From Anseranas semipalmata (Eukaryota > Chordata > Aves > Anseriformes > Anseranatidae), in assembly GCA_013399115.1 (NCBI GenBank), contig VXAA01005249.1, positions 201,769 to 265,768 of the forward strand: a DNA stretch of 64,000 bases, read 5' to 3'. The translations under genes and the position numbers were made by a program. How positions within the stretch are numbered: position 1 is the stretch's first letter; every line of letters begins with the position of its first letter. Below, piece after piece: positions 24,073-36,700 of the stretch. Under the pieces are notes generated by a model. The model worked only from the letters and a program-made list of their open reading frames with translations, did no database searches and was not told the DNA's origin.

Positions 24073-25185
24073 ATGCTTCTAGTTTAGCCTCAACAAATCA
24101 AACATGACTCCCTAAATTTGCAACAAAAATGTGAACTTGTTAACCTGAATATTCCATTATTATTTTTCTACTCGAAACTACTTACTATAAAATAAAAAGT
24201 CATTTTTAAAGTAATGGGGGGAGATTTATTAGGCCTGGACCCATGGCTCAAATGGCAGATAGAGGCTATATTTGACCATCCCCTTTTGTTCAGTTTACCT
24301 TTTCAGTTCCAGCTAACAGCAAGGGTGAGATGAAATGGTGCTATCACTGTAGACTTTGTCTCCTGAGCAGTTTGAATTGCAAGTGAAAATTATATTTTGC
24401 CTGCCATGAAAACCTTATTTCAAGTTGCAGTCTATTCCCAAATATTATCTGGGAGCGTGGTATTATATGTTATATCTTCAGACAAATCAACAAATCTTAG
24501 ACACCAACAGAGATTTAAAACTATTTTGTAGTACCATTGAGATGCCCTGGTTGATACTAGGGAAAATGGGGTTGAGGCATTATACTTTTAAATGATGAAA
24601 ATTAAGAGCAGCCATTTTTCTTCAGATCTTAAAAGTAAATTCACAGGATAAGGAAATTAGAAATTACTTGTCTTCTTCATCTTCAAAATGAGGGAGTAGA
24701 CAGAGGTAGAATCAGATTTTCAGAGGTGCTAAGAGTAACCATGTCTCCAAAAGTCACTGATAGCTCATGGAACTTGGATATTTATTTTCTGTATCTGCTT
24801 CAGAAAACCTCTCCCTAAATTACTTCACTGACCATTTATGGCCATGACAGATCCAAGAATCAAGACCAGTGCTCTTGGAGACTGTCAATGGATTTGCTTT
24901 TTTGTCAAAATCTTGCTGCTAGTCTAGATTGAAGCTTTACTGAGACATGCTAACCCAAAGCAGAGAGGAGGAGGAGGAGAGATGTGACACCAAACTGGTA
25001 GGTAAAGTCTAAGTTGCTGTTACACGACTTGGCAGGGCTCTCTGTAGGGAAGGCATTCTCTGGAGAAATGTCCTGGCATGCTAATATGCCCTGCATGTCA
25101 AAACTTACTCTATTTCTGCACACCCCCTCCACCTCTGAAAAGCATAAAACCAAAAATTTCATAATGCCCTGGACAAAAGAAAGAG
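24073..25185. other. unannotated AT-rich DNA
   Basis: No gene or firm repeat call. A 'gattttcagaggtgct' motif at about 24715 recalls an ancient amniote interspersed repeat, but the similarity is too short to call. Confidence 0.5.
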
Positions 25186-25212
25186 AAAAAAAAAAAAAAA
25201 AAAAAAAAAAAA
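25186..25212. repeat. poly-A tract (27 A)
   Basis: A pure run of 27 A preceded by A/G-rich sequence. It could be the tail of a retroposed transcript on the plus strand, but the sequence upstream (24950-25185) resembles no gene I know. An unresolved base lies shortly after, at 25246. Confidence 0.85.
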
Positions 25213-27420
25213 CTATAAAATTTTGCTGTAATGTCTATGAAATACNCTAAGCAAATTTAAATCCCAAAGGGATTTTCACAGACGCCAGTTTCTTAGTTTC
25301 AGAGACTGCAAAAAGCAGCTATTCCTTTTAACTCATAAAATCTCATAAAGTACTGACATGCCCACACTAAGACCTAGCATATGGCCTCCAATTCCTATTT
25401 CAGATGTGGATTTTTATTCAGCATCACAGGCTTTTTATTTTGCTGTGGACTGATGATACTGAGACATTTTAACCTTATTGATTTAGTTATTTATTTTTCA
25501 GTGTTCTTTTTAGTAATACATTAAGGAAGAGTCTCATATATGTGTACTTGATTTATTTATCATTTCAAATTGTTCAGGGAAATAATAGAGTACTTACCTT
25601 TGCATCAGTCATAAGATAAAGGCAGTCTCTGGCCTGGCAAGCCTACAATTAAGGAAACAGTAAGGAGAAAGAAAAGACTCTACGAAGGCAGAGCATTTTT
25701 CTGCTGTGGTGTAGCTTTTTTTGCTTTGGCCCAAATTACAACCCTTAGAACACATTCTAAAAACATAGAAAAAGATTTAAAAAAAAAAAAAAGTATATAG
25801 AGAAATAAGTCCTACCCAGCCCTGGATGCAAACCTAGGTCAATAGGCAGGCTTTGCACTGTAACTGGAGGAACAGTAAGTTTTGGCTCTGTCAAATTTCA
25901 GCTCCAGTGAATTCCAGAGGAAGAGAATGCTGCTGTCAGTCCTTTGTTTCCCAGCTGCACGTAGCTCACTGCACACGCTCAATGCTGAGGAACCCTGACT
26001 AACAATTCCTGTGGTGCCTAAAAAAGGCAAAGTGGTTTCTTAAATAGTTAAGCTACAAAGAACCTGAAGTGCTACAGATCAAGGTCAACAACTCAGTTGC
26101 CTCCAAATATAATAGTTTTACATACTAATACCAGAGATCTTTATCTTGTTCACTTAGATACAACTATATTTTTGCACTTCTAATTACACTGAGGCTGGAA
26201 GAACACTTGTTCTTACATCTCTACTCAAACACCAGCCTCAAGCATTGAATATCTCAGCTCCTTGTAGGAGGAAAACCAGGCCTGTGAAGAAAAGTAGAAA
26301 TCTTCTTACAATGATCAGGACACTTAGAGATTGGTAATGTTTTTTCTTGCTTGGTAGTGAGCCAAGATGATTTTGAGATGCAGATGCTGATTCAGATGGG
26401 GACTGGGAGGTGGGACTGATGTGAGCCCTGCTTCTGACTCATTACTGAAGAATTTCTGATACTTAAATTTACTGATAATCAAAGTGTGCTCATGGCTGGA
26501 CAGCTTGGATATAGAAATGAATACACTCAAGTTTGTTGATGGTCTGCAGTGGGAGATAGAGACTGTTTTCTTTAGCTGGGTTGGATTTACATCAGATTGT
26601 GTAGAATAACCCCCAAAACAATTGTGGAAAGTTTTAGACACATGGGTTTGTGTTTATAGATAAACCTGCTATCCACTAAAGTCATAATAGAGACACCAAC
26701 TTACTAGACTCTGAAGCCCATGGCCTGTGATCTGGAGTCACTTCATTAGTGCTGCCTCCTGTAGTATTCCCCCCAATGGCCTATACAGATGGACAAGTTG
26801 AGACGTTTTAACAGAAGTGACCAAAATAGATTGCAAACTGAGCTGCTCGTTGGATACTGGTACATAGCCTTTGGATCAGTTGATGTGTGCTGTCTGAGAT
26901 GCTTGAGGTAGCATAAACTTACTCTGTGGATGATGAGACAATTTAAGTAGGAGGGGAAGTAAATTCAGAGGACAGGATGAGGCCCTTCATGTCCAGGTCT
27001 AAAAATGTTAAGTTGGCAAGTATATATCCAAATTCTATTTCTGTATAATTATTTCTGGAGGTAATTACACAAAGGGGTCACACAGACAATTCCCTGGTGT
27101 TAATTGTCTTCTCTGGGTCAAGGTCATGTCAGGATCAGGGTCAGGTTGTATCCCTGAGTGCCTTCCCAGTTGTTTTGTCCTCTACACAGCAGTTCGCTTC
27201 AAGGTTCCCTCCTGGATGGAAGCTGAAAATGAATTAAAAGTTTGTTATCTGTTCTTGCTGAGCAGTCTGTGGTATTTCTGAATGGCATCCTCCCAGCACT
27301 CTGTTCAAAGTCTTTGGATATAAAAGTTCATAGGAAAATTCTACTAATATTCCAAGGCTGCGTGCATTTGTTCAATTGGGTTGATAATTTGGCAAGCAGT
27401 TCAGTACATGTTAATGCTTG
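25213..27420. other. unannotated AT-rich DNA
   Basis: No gene or mobile element recognised. There is a 14-base A run at 25779-25792 and a single N at 25246. A 105-codon minus-strand open frame (26324-26641) has no recognisable feature. Confidence 0.55.
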
Positions 27421-27457
27421 GTTTTTTTTGTTGTTGTTGTGGTTTTTTTTTTTTTTT
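27421..27457. repeat. T/GTT-rich tract
   Basis: T8, then four GTT-like units, then GG and T15, ending in CAG. It is low-complexity sequence. The terminal polypyrimidine-CAG looks like a splice acceptor but is likely coincidental. Confidence 0.8.
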
Positions 27458-27766
27458 CAGTCGGTGAAAGGATATCTTGAATAATGTTTGTTATGCTACA
27501 TGCATTTCTTCTTGTGTATTTAATGAGAGTAGATAATCATTCTCTTTTCACTGTTAACTTTATAAACAAACCAGAGAAAAACTGTAGATGTCAGATGTCA
27601 TAAGTGACTTATTGGCTATTCTTATAATGAAGTTCACATATCAATGTGTGGAAAATTAAGTTTGAAACTTTCCCTGTTCCCTAACCTTCACAAATTAAAG
27701 GGTTTGCTATGTTCTGAACACCAACAACTCAAATAGAAGGCTATACTTAGCTCTTCAGATGCAGAT

Positions 27767-27838
27767 TTCGTTTTGTTTTCTTTTCGTTGTTTTATTATTT
27801 TCGTGGGTTTTTTTTTGTTTTGTTTTGTTTTTCTCTCT
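27767..27838. repeat. T-rich (TTTTG)n-like tract
   Basis: About 70 bases dominated by T with interspersed G and C, including repeated TTTTG units near 27817-27830. It is low-complexity DNA. Confidence 0.75.
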
Positions 27839-30811
27839 TATTCAGACATTTTTTAGCTCTTATAAAATTTCTTTCTTTTGCCCCTCCTGCATGTACTAAC
27901 GTACAAGGCAGTCAATAGGGAACAGGAGAATCAGTGAATTTATTTTCAAATTTAAACAAAAAAATTCTCCTCTAATAACAACTGCAGAGAAGAAATAGCA
28001 CTACTAGGACAGTGCTTATACTGCACAGCATTTTGCAAGAAGTGTTTAGAGTGCAAGTTTGGCAGAGATCTGCTGTATATATACATAGACACTGTGTCAG
28101 GATAGTCAGCTTTGATTAATGGAGGGCTCTGAGCTGAATACATATTTTAGTTGGGATTTTTTTTAATACACATCTGTAGTCAGGTGACCATGAGAGGATC
28201 TAGGTTTGTTTGCTTAAGTGCTTCCAGCTCTTGCTGTTACAAGACTGAGAGCTTGACCTACGTGCACTTTAAAAGTTCAAAGTAAAAGTTCACAGATTGA
28301 CAGTCCTTAAATGTAGTGTTGTTTTTAAAATCAAAATATTTTCTGAATACTTGTAGTTGATTATATTGGATGAGTGTTTTATAGCAGTGCATACGTTTCC
28401 TTGCTGTTCTGCATAGGCTCTGTTCTTTAGAAGATGCTTTTTATTATATATGACTTAAACTACAATTGCCATTGAACTCAAATGTTCCCATAGGTATATT
28501 TGGTTTCACCTCCCAAAAGAAGGAACTAGAGCACTGAATAGCTGGAGCCTCCAGCCTTTCTTTTCCACTGCTGTTCCATGTCCTATCCTAATTTGTCACC
28601 AAGGCAATGAGAAGCAGCAACTGAAAGCTGGCCATTACCTCTTGCAGCATGACTGCACCAGTACTTGTTCCCTGAAGGTTGTGGAAAGCCAGCCCTGCTG
28701 GCCTCCACTTGCCTTGCAGTCTCAGTGCAGGGCGAGCTCTGTTCAACATCAGCAGAAACACAGCCTTCAGAAGAACATCATTGGGTCCCCAGATCACTCC
28801 CTCCTTTGCATATAATCAGCACAATATAAAGTCCAGATGAATTTTTTCCCATCTGTCTTCTCTGAAAGGAATATTGGCATTTCCAAGCAAGTAGAAGCTA
28901 CTTTGTTTTTAAATACCAGCATGACTGCTTATATGGCAGATGCTTTTATTGAATGCAGCTGGCACAGTGTTTCTTCAAAGTTCTCTGGGAATGGGTTGCA
29001 GTGGGAACAAGCAAGCATTCTCACCTGCAATAAAACTATGGTAAGGAGTCTTACCAACCGTAAATAAACACTTATATACTGAGGCTGTTGAGCAACACTA
29101 CAGCTGGCTTTTGAATGTGCTTTGTGCCTTTAGCTGTTGCACCAGTTCGGTTAAGGTTCAAGGTTGATTTGTACAGCACACCACCAAGTCAGCAAAGCTA
29201 TTCCCTTGGTGCCAAAAGCCAGAGCACTGCTGTTCCCAGGTTTACCTTGTTTCTAAAAAAAGTTAATGTGCCTGGACATGGTGCCACGATGATGTAGCTG
29301 GCTGTGAGTCTAGCCAGAGCTGGCTCAGTCTTGAGGCATGCCATGGCATTGTCTGGTGGTAGTGTGCACTTGCACCTCTATGCAATTGTATTCAATACTT
29401 ACATTTTACAAACCTGGACTCCAAACAGAGAATACAAAATTCAAAATTCAGGAACTTTGGCCCTGTAAACAGTGACTGAAAAAGGATTGGGAAGTTAACG
29501 AAGTAACGTAAGAAATCCAAATACTTTGAAAGGATCTGGTTACAGAGAGAGAGCAGGAAACACATATAGGGCATCTTTCACCTCTCAGAGCTAGATCTCT
29601 GAGCCATTGCTATAATGCTGACAGTGACATCTATTTTGGATTTTGGCCTTCAACTCATCCCTGAAATTAGGCTCCCTGAGAATAAACAGTGCTTTCTGAA
29701 AGACTCAGACTGGGCTCACTCTTTTACAAGGCAGCAGCAGTATGATTTGCCATGTCTACTGTAATTACCAAAGTCAAAATACTTGCCTGGTAAATGGGAA
29801 GCCAATCCCTCACAGCAAGCCCAGCACTCTGCACTCATTGCTCAGTGCTGGAGCACACCCTCTGAGCAAGGAGTTTCCAGCATCAGGAGCAGGGTGTTCT
29901 GTCCAGATTGTAACTGCAGCTTCAAGCAAATTAATGCAAAGTACAGAATTAAATCCATTTTTCTTAGATACTCTTTAAATTAACTACCTTAATTGCCACC
30001 ATTTTTGTTACTTGCAAACCCCAGGCAGAATGTACTCTGAGCATATTTCAAGAATCTCCCTGGCCCCCACAATAGCTGTAAGGAAGCCCATTGAGGTTGT
30101 TTTCTGGCTTTGCATAAAGACCACTGTAGCACCAGGGAGTGGATTCTCCTTGAGAGAGGGGAAGGGAGAAATCTACTAAAGCACAGGCATTGCAAGGCTT
30201 GACTTTCAGAAATGTGTATTGGCAATGTGAAAAACAACACCTGTATTTCAGGACCACACTAGTGCGTTCTGAAAGCATTTGCATCTACCTGAAGATACAG
30301 ACACAAAATTATCCTCCATTGTACCAGGCCGACTGTGTAAAGCTTTTAACAAATGTCTGTGTTAGACTGGGCAATGAAAAATAACCTATCATTTATTTAA
30401 TATTATAACATTGCCCAAGAACTATTTAATAAAGAGATAAAATCTTTCCATGGAGTCACCTCAAGATAATATTTGACAATCAAAAAATGTATTTGATTGC
30501 AGTCCTTCTAGAATAAGTCTATTATAGGATATTTTGTTAGTCATAATGGACTTTAGCCATTTCAGAATAATTCACTAGATTGATCCCAGGTGGCACAGAT
30601 AAGTGATCTAACTGATGATAGCAACAATCCTGTTCACAGATATTGTGAAACAGATGAGGAAATGTAAGGCAAGTGAGTTCAAAAGAGCATAGATTATTTA
30701 GGTGACTGGATGCAGTGTAAACATTATGCCACACAGTCTGGGAGCTAGAGAATATGAGGTGAATCAAAGAGCCATCCGGGAGAGAAAAAGGAGCCAGAGG
30801 TTATTTTTAGG
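27839..30811. other. unannotated unique DNA
   Basis: No gene, RNA or mobile element recognised. Open frames of 60-83 codons at 28.6-30.4 kb occur on both strands with no family resemblance. Confidence 0.55.
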
Positions 30812-30837
30812 AAAAAAAAAAGAAAAAAAAAAAAAAA
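30812..30837. repeat. A-rich tract
   Basis: A10, G, A15. It is a simple low-complexity tract with no identifiable retroposed body. Confidence 0.85.
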
Positions 30838-31730
30838 CCTGAAACTCTCATTCCAATACAAGCAGGCAAATAAGGGTATATCTTAAATTAGCTGAGATTT
30901 TGTGGCTGCGAATGCTGTTTACTCTGAGTTCATCTGTAATGCCAGGGAACATTCCTGATTGCCATAGGGTATTCCTGAGTCCAAAAGTGTCCAGGGGATC
31001 CTGTCACTCTTATTCAATGGGTGCAAATACTTGCTCAGCCTGAAAATCCCATAAACCGTTAAAGAAAGAAAGTCTGCCCAGAAACAGCCAGAGGTGCCAG
31101 CAAGTGGGAGCCACTCTAAAAACAGCCTTGGAGAAAAATGTGGACATTTTAGGAACTTCTCCCTTTTTTACCTGACACTTTTGTGTAGATGATCACAAAA
31201 TCATGGTGTTGACAACCCTTACTCCCCCTTCTTACCTGACCCTGACTCTCTTGGTATACTTAGACAATAAACTGTGCTGGACAAGGACTGCCTACTCTGC
31301 AGACATCATAAGTACTCAGCACAGCATATCCCATCTTGGCATCCTACAACAACAAGATTTAGAGCTCAAGAAAGGTGATTTTGTTTTCCACTAGAGCATT
31401 TTTTTAAAAAAGCAGCAAATTTGTGCATACCTGGATAGAAAGTGGGACTTATTTTATTTCAGAAAAGAAATTACCTAGTGGAAATTTTGAAATTAAACAT
31501 TGTTGATCCAGGCTCTGATACAAACCTTTTGTTTTTTGAGAAATTATCTCATTCATATTCTTGTTTACCCTTGTGATCCTTTTAATGTGGACTAACTAAT
31601 CACCACACTGAAGGTTGCTTACTAGACCTAGTTTTACAAACCTCAATTAGTGCATGGATGAAAGATTCCAAGCTTACATATTTTAATATATAGCATAAAT
31701 TGACTGCTTAAAATTCAGAAAAAAAAAGCA
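30838..31730. other. unannotated DNA
   Basis: I see nothing recognisable in this stretch. Confidence 0.55.
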
Positions 31731-31765
31731 TAAAATAAAATAAAATAAAATAAAATAAAATAAAA
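31731..31765. repeat. (TAAAA)7 microsatellite
   Basis: Seven perfect TAAAA units preceded by an A run. It lies about 50 bases before the 5' truncation point of a CR1 element. Pentanucleotide repeats of this sort are often length-polymorphic. Confidence 0.95.
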
Positions 31766-31812
31766 AGAAATTCAGAGCCCAAAATAGTTTGATGAGAGGA
31801 GGATTAGAGAAG

Positions 31813-32384
31813 TATGGAGAATTGTGATCCTCCCCCTCTACTCTGCTCTGGTGAAACCTCATCTGGAATATTGTGTCCAGTTCTGGGCTCCCCGCTACAA
31901 GAGAGACAGGGATCTTCTGGAGAGAGTCCAGCGGAGGGCCACAAAGATGATACGGGGCCTGGAGCATCTCTCCTATGAGGAAAGGCTGAGAGACCTGGGT
32001 CTGTTCAGCCTTGAGAAAAGAAGACGGAGAGGGGACCTTATTAATGTATATAAATAACTGCAGTGTGGGGGACACAGGGATATGGCCAACCTCTTTTCAA
32101 TGGTCTGTGGGGACAGGACAAGGGGCAATGGCCACAAAATGGAGCACAGGAAGTTCTGCACCAACATGCGAAGGAACTTCTTCACGGTGAGGGTGACGGA
32201 GCACTTGAACAGGCTGCCCAGGGAGGTTGTGGAGTCTCCTTCTCTGGAGATATTCAAGACCCGTCTGGACGCCTACCTGTGCAACATGCTCTAGGGAACC
32301 TGCTGTGGCAGGGGGGGTGTACCCAATGATCTCTGGAGGGCCCTTTCAACCCCCCCAGTTCTGTGAATCTGTGAATCTGTGAAT
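31813..32384 (+). mobile_element. CR1 LINE, 570-bp 3' fragment
   Basis: A 5'-truncated CR1 holding the C-terminal part of ORF2, the short 3' UTR and the tail (about 32359-32384, CTGTGAAT units). It is closely related to the copy at 37.3 kb. The 5' boundary is approximate, because the sequence before 'gtgatcctccccctctactc' no longer follows the family. Confidence 0.92.
31824..32294 (+). pseudogene. CR1 ORF2 C-terminal remnant, disrupted
   Basis: The frame from 31824 reads [20 protein letters not shown], then [20 protein letters not shown] and ends LINVYK followed by a stop at 32055-32057, where related copies continue YLKGG. After a short damaged segment the second frame (32082-32294) resumes with [31 protein letters not shown] and [19 protein letters not shown]. 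This is the region behind the reverse-transcriptase catalytic core. The catalytic motifs themselves are absent through 5' truncation, so no activity is possible. Confidence 0.88.
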
Positions 32385-32747
32385 GTAAAGAAGAAACAAA
32401 AGGAGAATAAGTTATACCATGAAGAGAGAACAAATGGTGGAGATCTTTCTTGTTTCTCCAGTCTCTAAAGTTCTTATGTGAAAGCTCCTTAAAGCATATT
32501 TATTTCCTTATATCATATTTAAATAATTCTGGTGCTTGTTTACTAAAGACTTGAACAAGCACCAACGTTATTGGTCAAGTACTTATTCTTGAACAAATAA
32601 AGGGGATAAAAAGTTTTTGAAACAAAGAGTGATTCACAGAAGTCAAGGTGGAAGATATGATCCTCAGCATGATAATTTCAACATAATCTGGCATTATCCC
32701 GACAGTCAATATATAAATATACAGCCAGCTGTATATTTAGTTACAAA

Positions 32748-32764
32748 ACACACACACACACACA
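32748..32764. repeat. (CA)n microsatellite
   Basis: Eight CA dinucleotides. A simple sequence repeat. Confidence 0.9.
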
Positions 32765-33046
32765 AAAAGTCCTGTGAACTGACAAGCCAGAAAACCAAGT
32801 AGAAAGCAATCAGTCTAAAAGTGATGTCTAAAATCATCAAAACAGTCTGATTTACCATAAACCATTAAAACATTTTTAAGGACAAAGGTTGTTTATGGGA
32901 AAAATCTCTCTTAGCATGGTAGCCTCTGTGCCCCCATAGTTGAAATCAGGAAACAGAATGTTTCTGCCTTTCACTATGGGATTGGAAAAAGGAGGGTTAT
33001 TATCATTGACACAACAACTTCTGCTACTTTAGCACAAGATGTTCTT

Positions 33047-33089
33047 AAATGAAACAAAAAACTATGTAAATGAAACAAAAAAACTATGT
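33047..33089. repeat. 21/22-bp tandem duplication
   Basis: Two adjacent copies of AAATGAAACAAAA...CTATGT (33047-33067 and 33068-33089) differ only by one A in the internal A run. The near identity points to a recent local slippage duplication. Confidence 0.92.
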
Positions 33090-33939
33090 TTAATACATCT
33101 GCAACAAGAAGCTGTTATTGCAGTTCCTAATGATTTTACTTCTGTGTCTGGGAGACATATTACAATGAGAAGTCTTTTTGGTTTTCATTTTGCCTTTTAC
33201 TTTGCCATTTGTAAAATCGGCAAAAGTGAAGTTGCTGGTACAGTAATGTGTTGTTGTTTTCTTAACAGTTATTGTCAAGAATTTATTCCAGTCTATTTTA
33301 GATTGGGATTTCCAAAAACAATGGAATTTAATACGATAACTAGGGGTGATATAAAATCATGATTTTCATAGAACAAACCTGTCATGATATTTTTCCAGCA
33401 GATTTTTTTTTTCATCTTTTTGCAGCCTGATCATTTTGTTTGCTCTTTAGAAAAAAAGATAAAAGCAGTATTAGAGAGCATTCCTTTCAAGTCTTTATGC
33501 CTGGTTTCTCATTGTAGCTGACAGACACAATATTTATGCAACCTAGGCTGGATGATTGCCTTGTCCAGCTCTTAGAAACCTGATGTGGAAACAGCTCTTT
33601 CACAGACCCAAGCAAGATGTAAAAATACAGCAGAATGTTATATGTGTAACAGTAGAAGAATCAGATGACATGTTGCTAATCTGTTCAAATCACAGTAATA
33701 TCCTTTTGTGAAATATATTTCATTTTGTCACAATTTACCCAGAGAACTAAACAATTGCTCTAGATAATGCCTAGTTCCTATTGAACTAAGTAAATACATA
33801 GTATGATCCATTAATAAGAGCTTATAAATCTTTGTTTTAAGTAAGATGAAAGCACATCAGCCTAGCATCAAGAACATAGTGGAATAATTGTCTCATTGGC
33901 TTAAGATTGAACATCACTCTTCAGTTCATACATAACCCA

Positions 33940-34310
33940 TCCTGAGTGGGGCTTGAGCCAGGCAATCTGTGGAGTAACGTATGCAGGAACACTGGGGAAC
34001 AGGCTGCTCTGCGAGGGAGGTTGAGCTGGAAGCTGAGGGATCAGCAAGGTAGGCGGGACCCCGTCCCACAGCACCCAAACAAGACAGGCAGAGCAGGACT
34101 GGTGGCAATGGCCAGGGCTGGCAGTAGCCCTGGCTGCAGGACAAGAGCTGACTTGAAGAGTCAGGTCCTAAGCCCTGACAAGGAGGAAAAAGTTTTGCAG
34201 AGACTGTTGGTGAGCACAGGGCCCTGGCAGCTGTTTTGGGAGTTGGACATCTTGTGGCTCAGCTGCTGCTGGGAAGGCCAGAGGAAAGATCCGTGCTGGC
34301 TTTGAGTTAG
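33940..34310. other. isolated GC-rich island, unidentified
   Basis: About 370 bases of clearly higher GC content sit abruptly in AT-rich surroundings. On the plus strand a 119-codon frame is open (33946-34305, without an ATG at its start) and a 72-codon frame is open on the minus strand. The translation (for example GEQAALRGRLSWKLRDQQGR) resembles no domain I know. The sharp composition change suggests an inserted element such as an unfamiliar LTR or old retroposon, or a lone exon. I see no TG...CA ends with target duplication and no CpG-island-like CpG density. Identity unknown. Confidence 0.4.
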
Positions 34311-36576
34311 ATTAGTTCTGAGGCCTTTGAAAATACCATCATGGAAGTCTGTCCATCAGTAGCTCTCCTCTCTAGAAAGACAGGCTTTAAATTTGGGGGC
34401 TAAAATGTACATCAAATAAGACCATATATACAAGTTTTTTTTCTCAGACTTTAATTAACTGAACGGGACCAGAAAATAGGAGCTGTTATTACCACAACCA
34501 ACACCCACTGAAATGTCGTGTTAGGACACTGACACAATGTTGTTGTATGGATCACAAGTATGTGTACATGAAAGCACACATTCAAGGGGAAAAAATGTTA
34601 TTTTTCCTTTACTTTTCTCTAAGTAGTTCCATAAAATATATTAGCATGGACTCAATAAATAAGCAGTCATTCCAAAGAGACTGGCAATATCTGCACTGGA
34701 ATTGGAAGGATGGAAGTGGTTTATGGTGATATGTCTGATCAAGCTTTTAGCAACCTGGCTATGATATGAGGTCTATAATGAAGACAGTGACTGCAAAAAT
34801 CTATCTGTCCTGAATTCTTCATATTTATTTCTGTGACCAACATGCATTGAGAGCTTGTCTGATACAGTCCCTAACTCAGCCAAAAAGAGCTGGTCTGGGA
34901 GTGACTATGTATGACCATATCACATGGCTGAGCCCAGTGAAGATATAGATAGCCTCTGTGTGAGTTCTGATACATACCTTTCTTCCTGTACATGTTTTAA
35001 TCTTTAGATCTATCTACTAAATACTGTGTATTGACATCTCCATGTTTTGATGTTTAAGTAGCTCAAGAAAAATATAAATCAAAATCTGTGACAAATATTC
35101 TCATATATACAGTTTCTTATGGGCCCTTGCAATCAAATCCCTATGGAAAGATCACTGACTAAGCAAAAGCCCATCTACTTGTAGGGTCCTATCTAAAAGA
35201 TTGTAGGAACTTCCTCATTAATGAGATCTTCCAGTAGCTCCATGGATCTGTGAACTGTATATTGATACTGTGCAAAAGTGGCCTTATATCTGTTCCACAC
35301 AGTACAAAATGTTAGCAGTCAAGCTTCCACATTTTCAGTCATTGCAAAGGAATGATTCATTGTGTGTTTCATGGTTTGTGGTTTGCTTAAGAGCACGCCC
35401 AGCAAAACTTCTCAGTCTCTAGTGCGTTTTCCTATTACCCGATCTAGTGCTTCTTGACTTTAGCAGGGATCAACAGCTCTTAAGAATTCAAATATTGTAA
35501 TTTATTGTTTAGGGGCTTAGTGTAGGCAACATTGACTGGTATGAACTGGGGTACATAGAAGTAATGAGAAAACTCTGAGATCTTGCTTGCCTGAAAGTTA
35601 GACTTCCATCTTTTTTGGAACTCACATGCACGTACATATGTACACAAATCCCCTTTCATTGCTGTCTTCTAAGACTGCTCAATTTTAACATTTCTGGGTT
35701 TTACATGGTTTAAACTCTTCAGTGTGGACATTAAATTGTGTATCTTCCACACACAATACCATCTTATCTTGACTCAGACAAGTCAAGTATGTTCATGTTT
35801 TAGAATTGTTCTTTGATATCTGCCAAGATGCTGATTTAAAGTATTTTACCTACAAGCTTTTGATAATTTCCAGGTGAAATTAATTTTCTATGCTGAGGAA
35901 CACATAATAACTAGTAATGTGTGATACAACTCAGGTATTCAGATCAGTTGGTGACAGATGTCTGGTTATTGAGCAAAATATTGTGCAAAGGTAACTGTGT
36001 AGTGGCTTATCACAATCACACAGATGCTGGAAAATATCAGCAGTAGCCTGAAGTTCAAGGCTCCCATTGATAATGTTTTCAATTAATAAATCATTACTTA
36101 AATAGAATGCTATACACACACACACACCCTTTTTGTACTGAAAGAACTTTTTCTTTTCACTGTTTGTTCTTTCATTTATTTACCTATGACATTCTGATTG
36201 ATATGATAATGCAGAAATAGCCCAGTCAGGTGGCTGCAAAACCATTTTCTTCATGGAGAGATCAGTGACAAAGCCTGGGAAGTTTCATTTGTGATGACTG
36301 AGAAGCTGTACTTAAGTAGGGACGACTCCTATTACAAAGTGTTTTAGTAGAAATCTGTGAAATAAAAAATTGTGCTTTCAGTTGAAGGGTTTCACTAGGG
36401 AACATAAAGGAAGTGTTACCAATATGTCTAGAAAAAAAATAGGCTAGATTGAAATTAGAAATTATCCCATGTCTGAAGAGTACATGCTTTCAGGCAAAAA
36501 AACTAGATGACTTAGAAGCGTGTTTCCATCTCTAATGCGTATAGTCAGTCAGTGTTAAAGAATTACTTTTCTTTTC
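34311..36576. other. unannotated AT-rich DNA
   Basis: No gene or mobile element recognised. A short (AC)7 repeat is at 36114-36127. Confidence 0.55.
36114..36127. repeat. (AC)7 microsatellite
   Basis: Seven AC dinucleotides. A simple sequence repeat. Confidence 0.9.
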
Positions 36577-36700
36577 CAAAGGGAGGTGGAGGACTTCATT
36601 TTTTATCCCTTTCATTTCCAAGTCTGTCAACCTTTCTTAAAGAGGGCACCTGGCACTTTTTACAAGCACACATTTTAAAATCAGAATTTTTTCATCTGTA
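36577..36700 (+). repeat. long inverted repeat, left arm
   Basis: These 124 bases match the reverse complement of 37108-37231 without gaps. I count about 12 mismatches, so about 90% identity. A 24-base stretch (36609-36632) is perfect, and most mismatches are transitions or lie at the outer end. The match stops sharply on both sides. With the right arm it could form a long hairpin or represent the ends of a transposon. I do not recognise the sequence. Confidence 0.9.

Larger units (their letters stand above)
32385..33939. other. unannotated AT-rich DNA
   Basis: Apart from the CA repeat at 32748 and a local tandem duplication at 33047, I see no gene or repeat. A 107-codon plus-strand open frame (33039-33362) starts within that tandem duplication and matches nothing known. 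Confidence 0.55.

Noticed and set aside
24700..24790. Possible ancient amniote repeat around 'gattttcagaggtgct'
   Set aside because: Only about 16 bases agree with the remembered motif, which is too short to call.
25186..25212. Poly-A run as the tail of a processed pseudogene
   Set aside because: The 250 bases upstream match no gene I can recognise and no target duplication is visible.
30560..30700. Possible MIR-like segment ('cagatgaggaaatgtaaggc')
   Set aside because: Only one landmark is present and the rest of the MIR order is absent.
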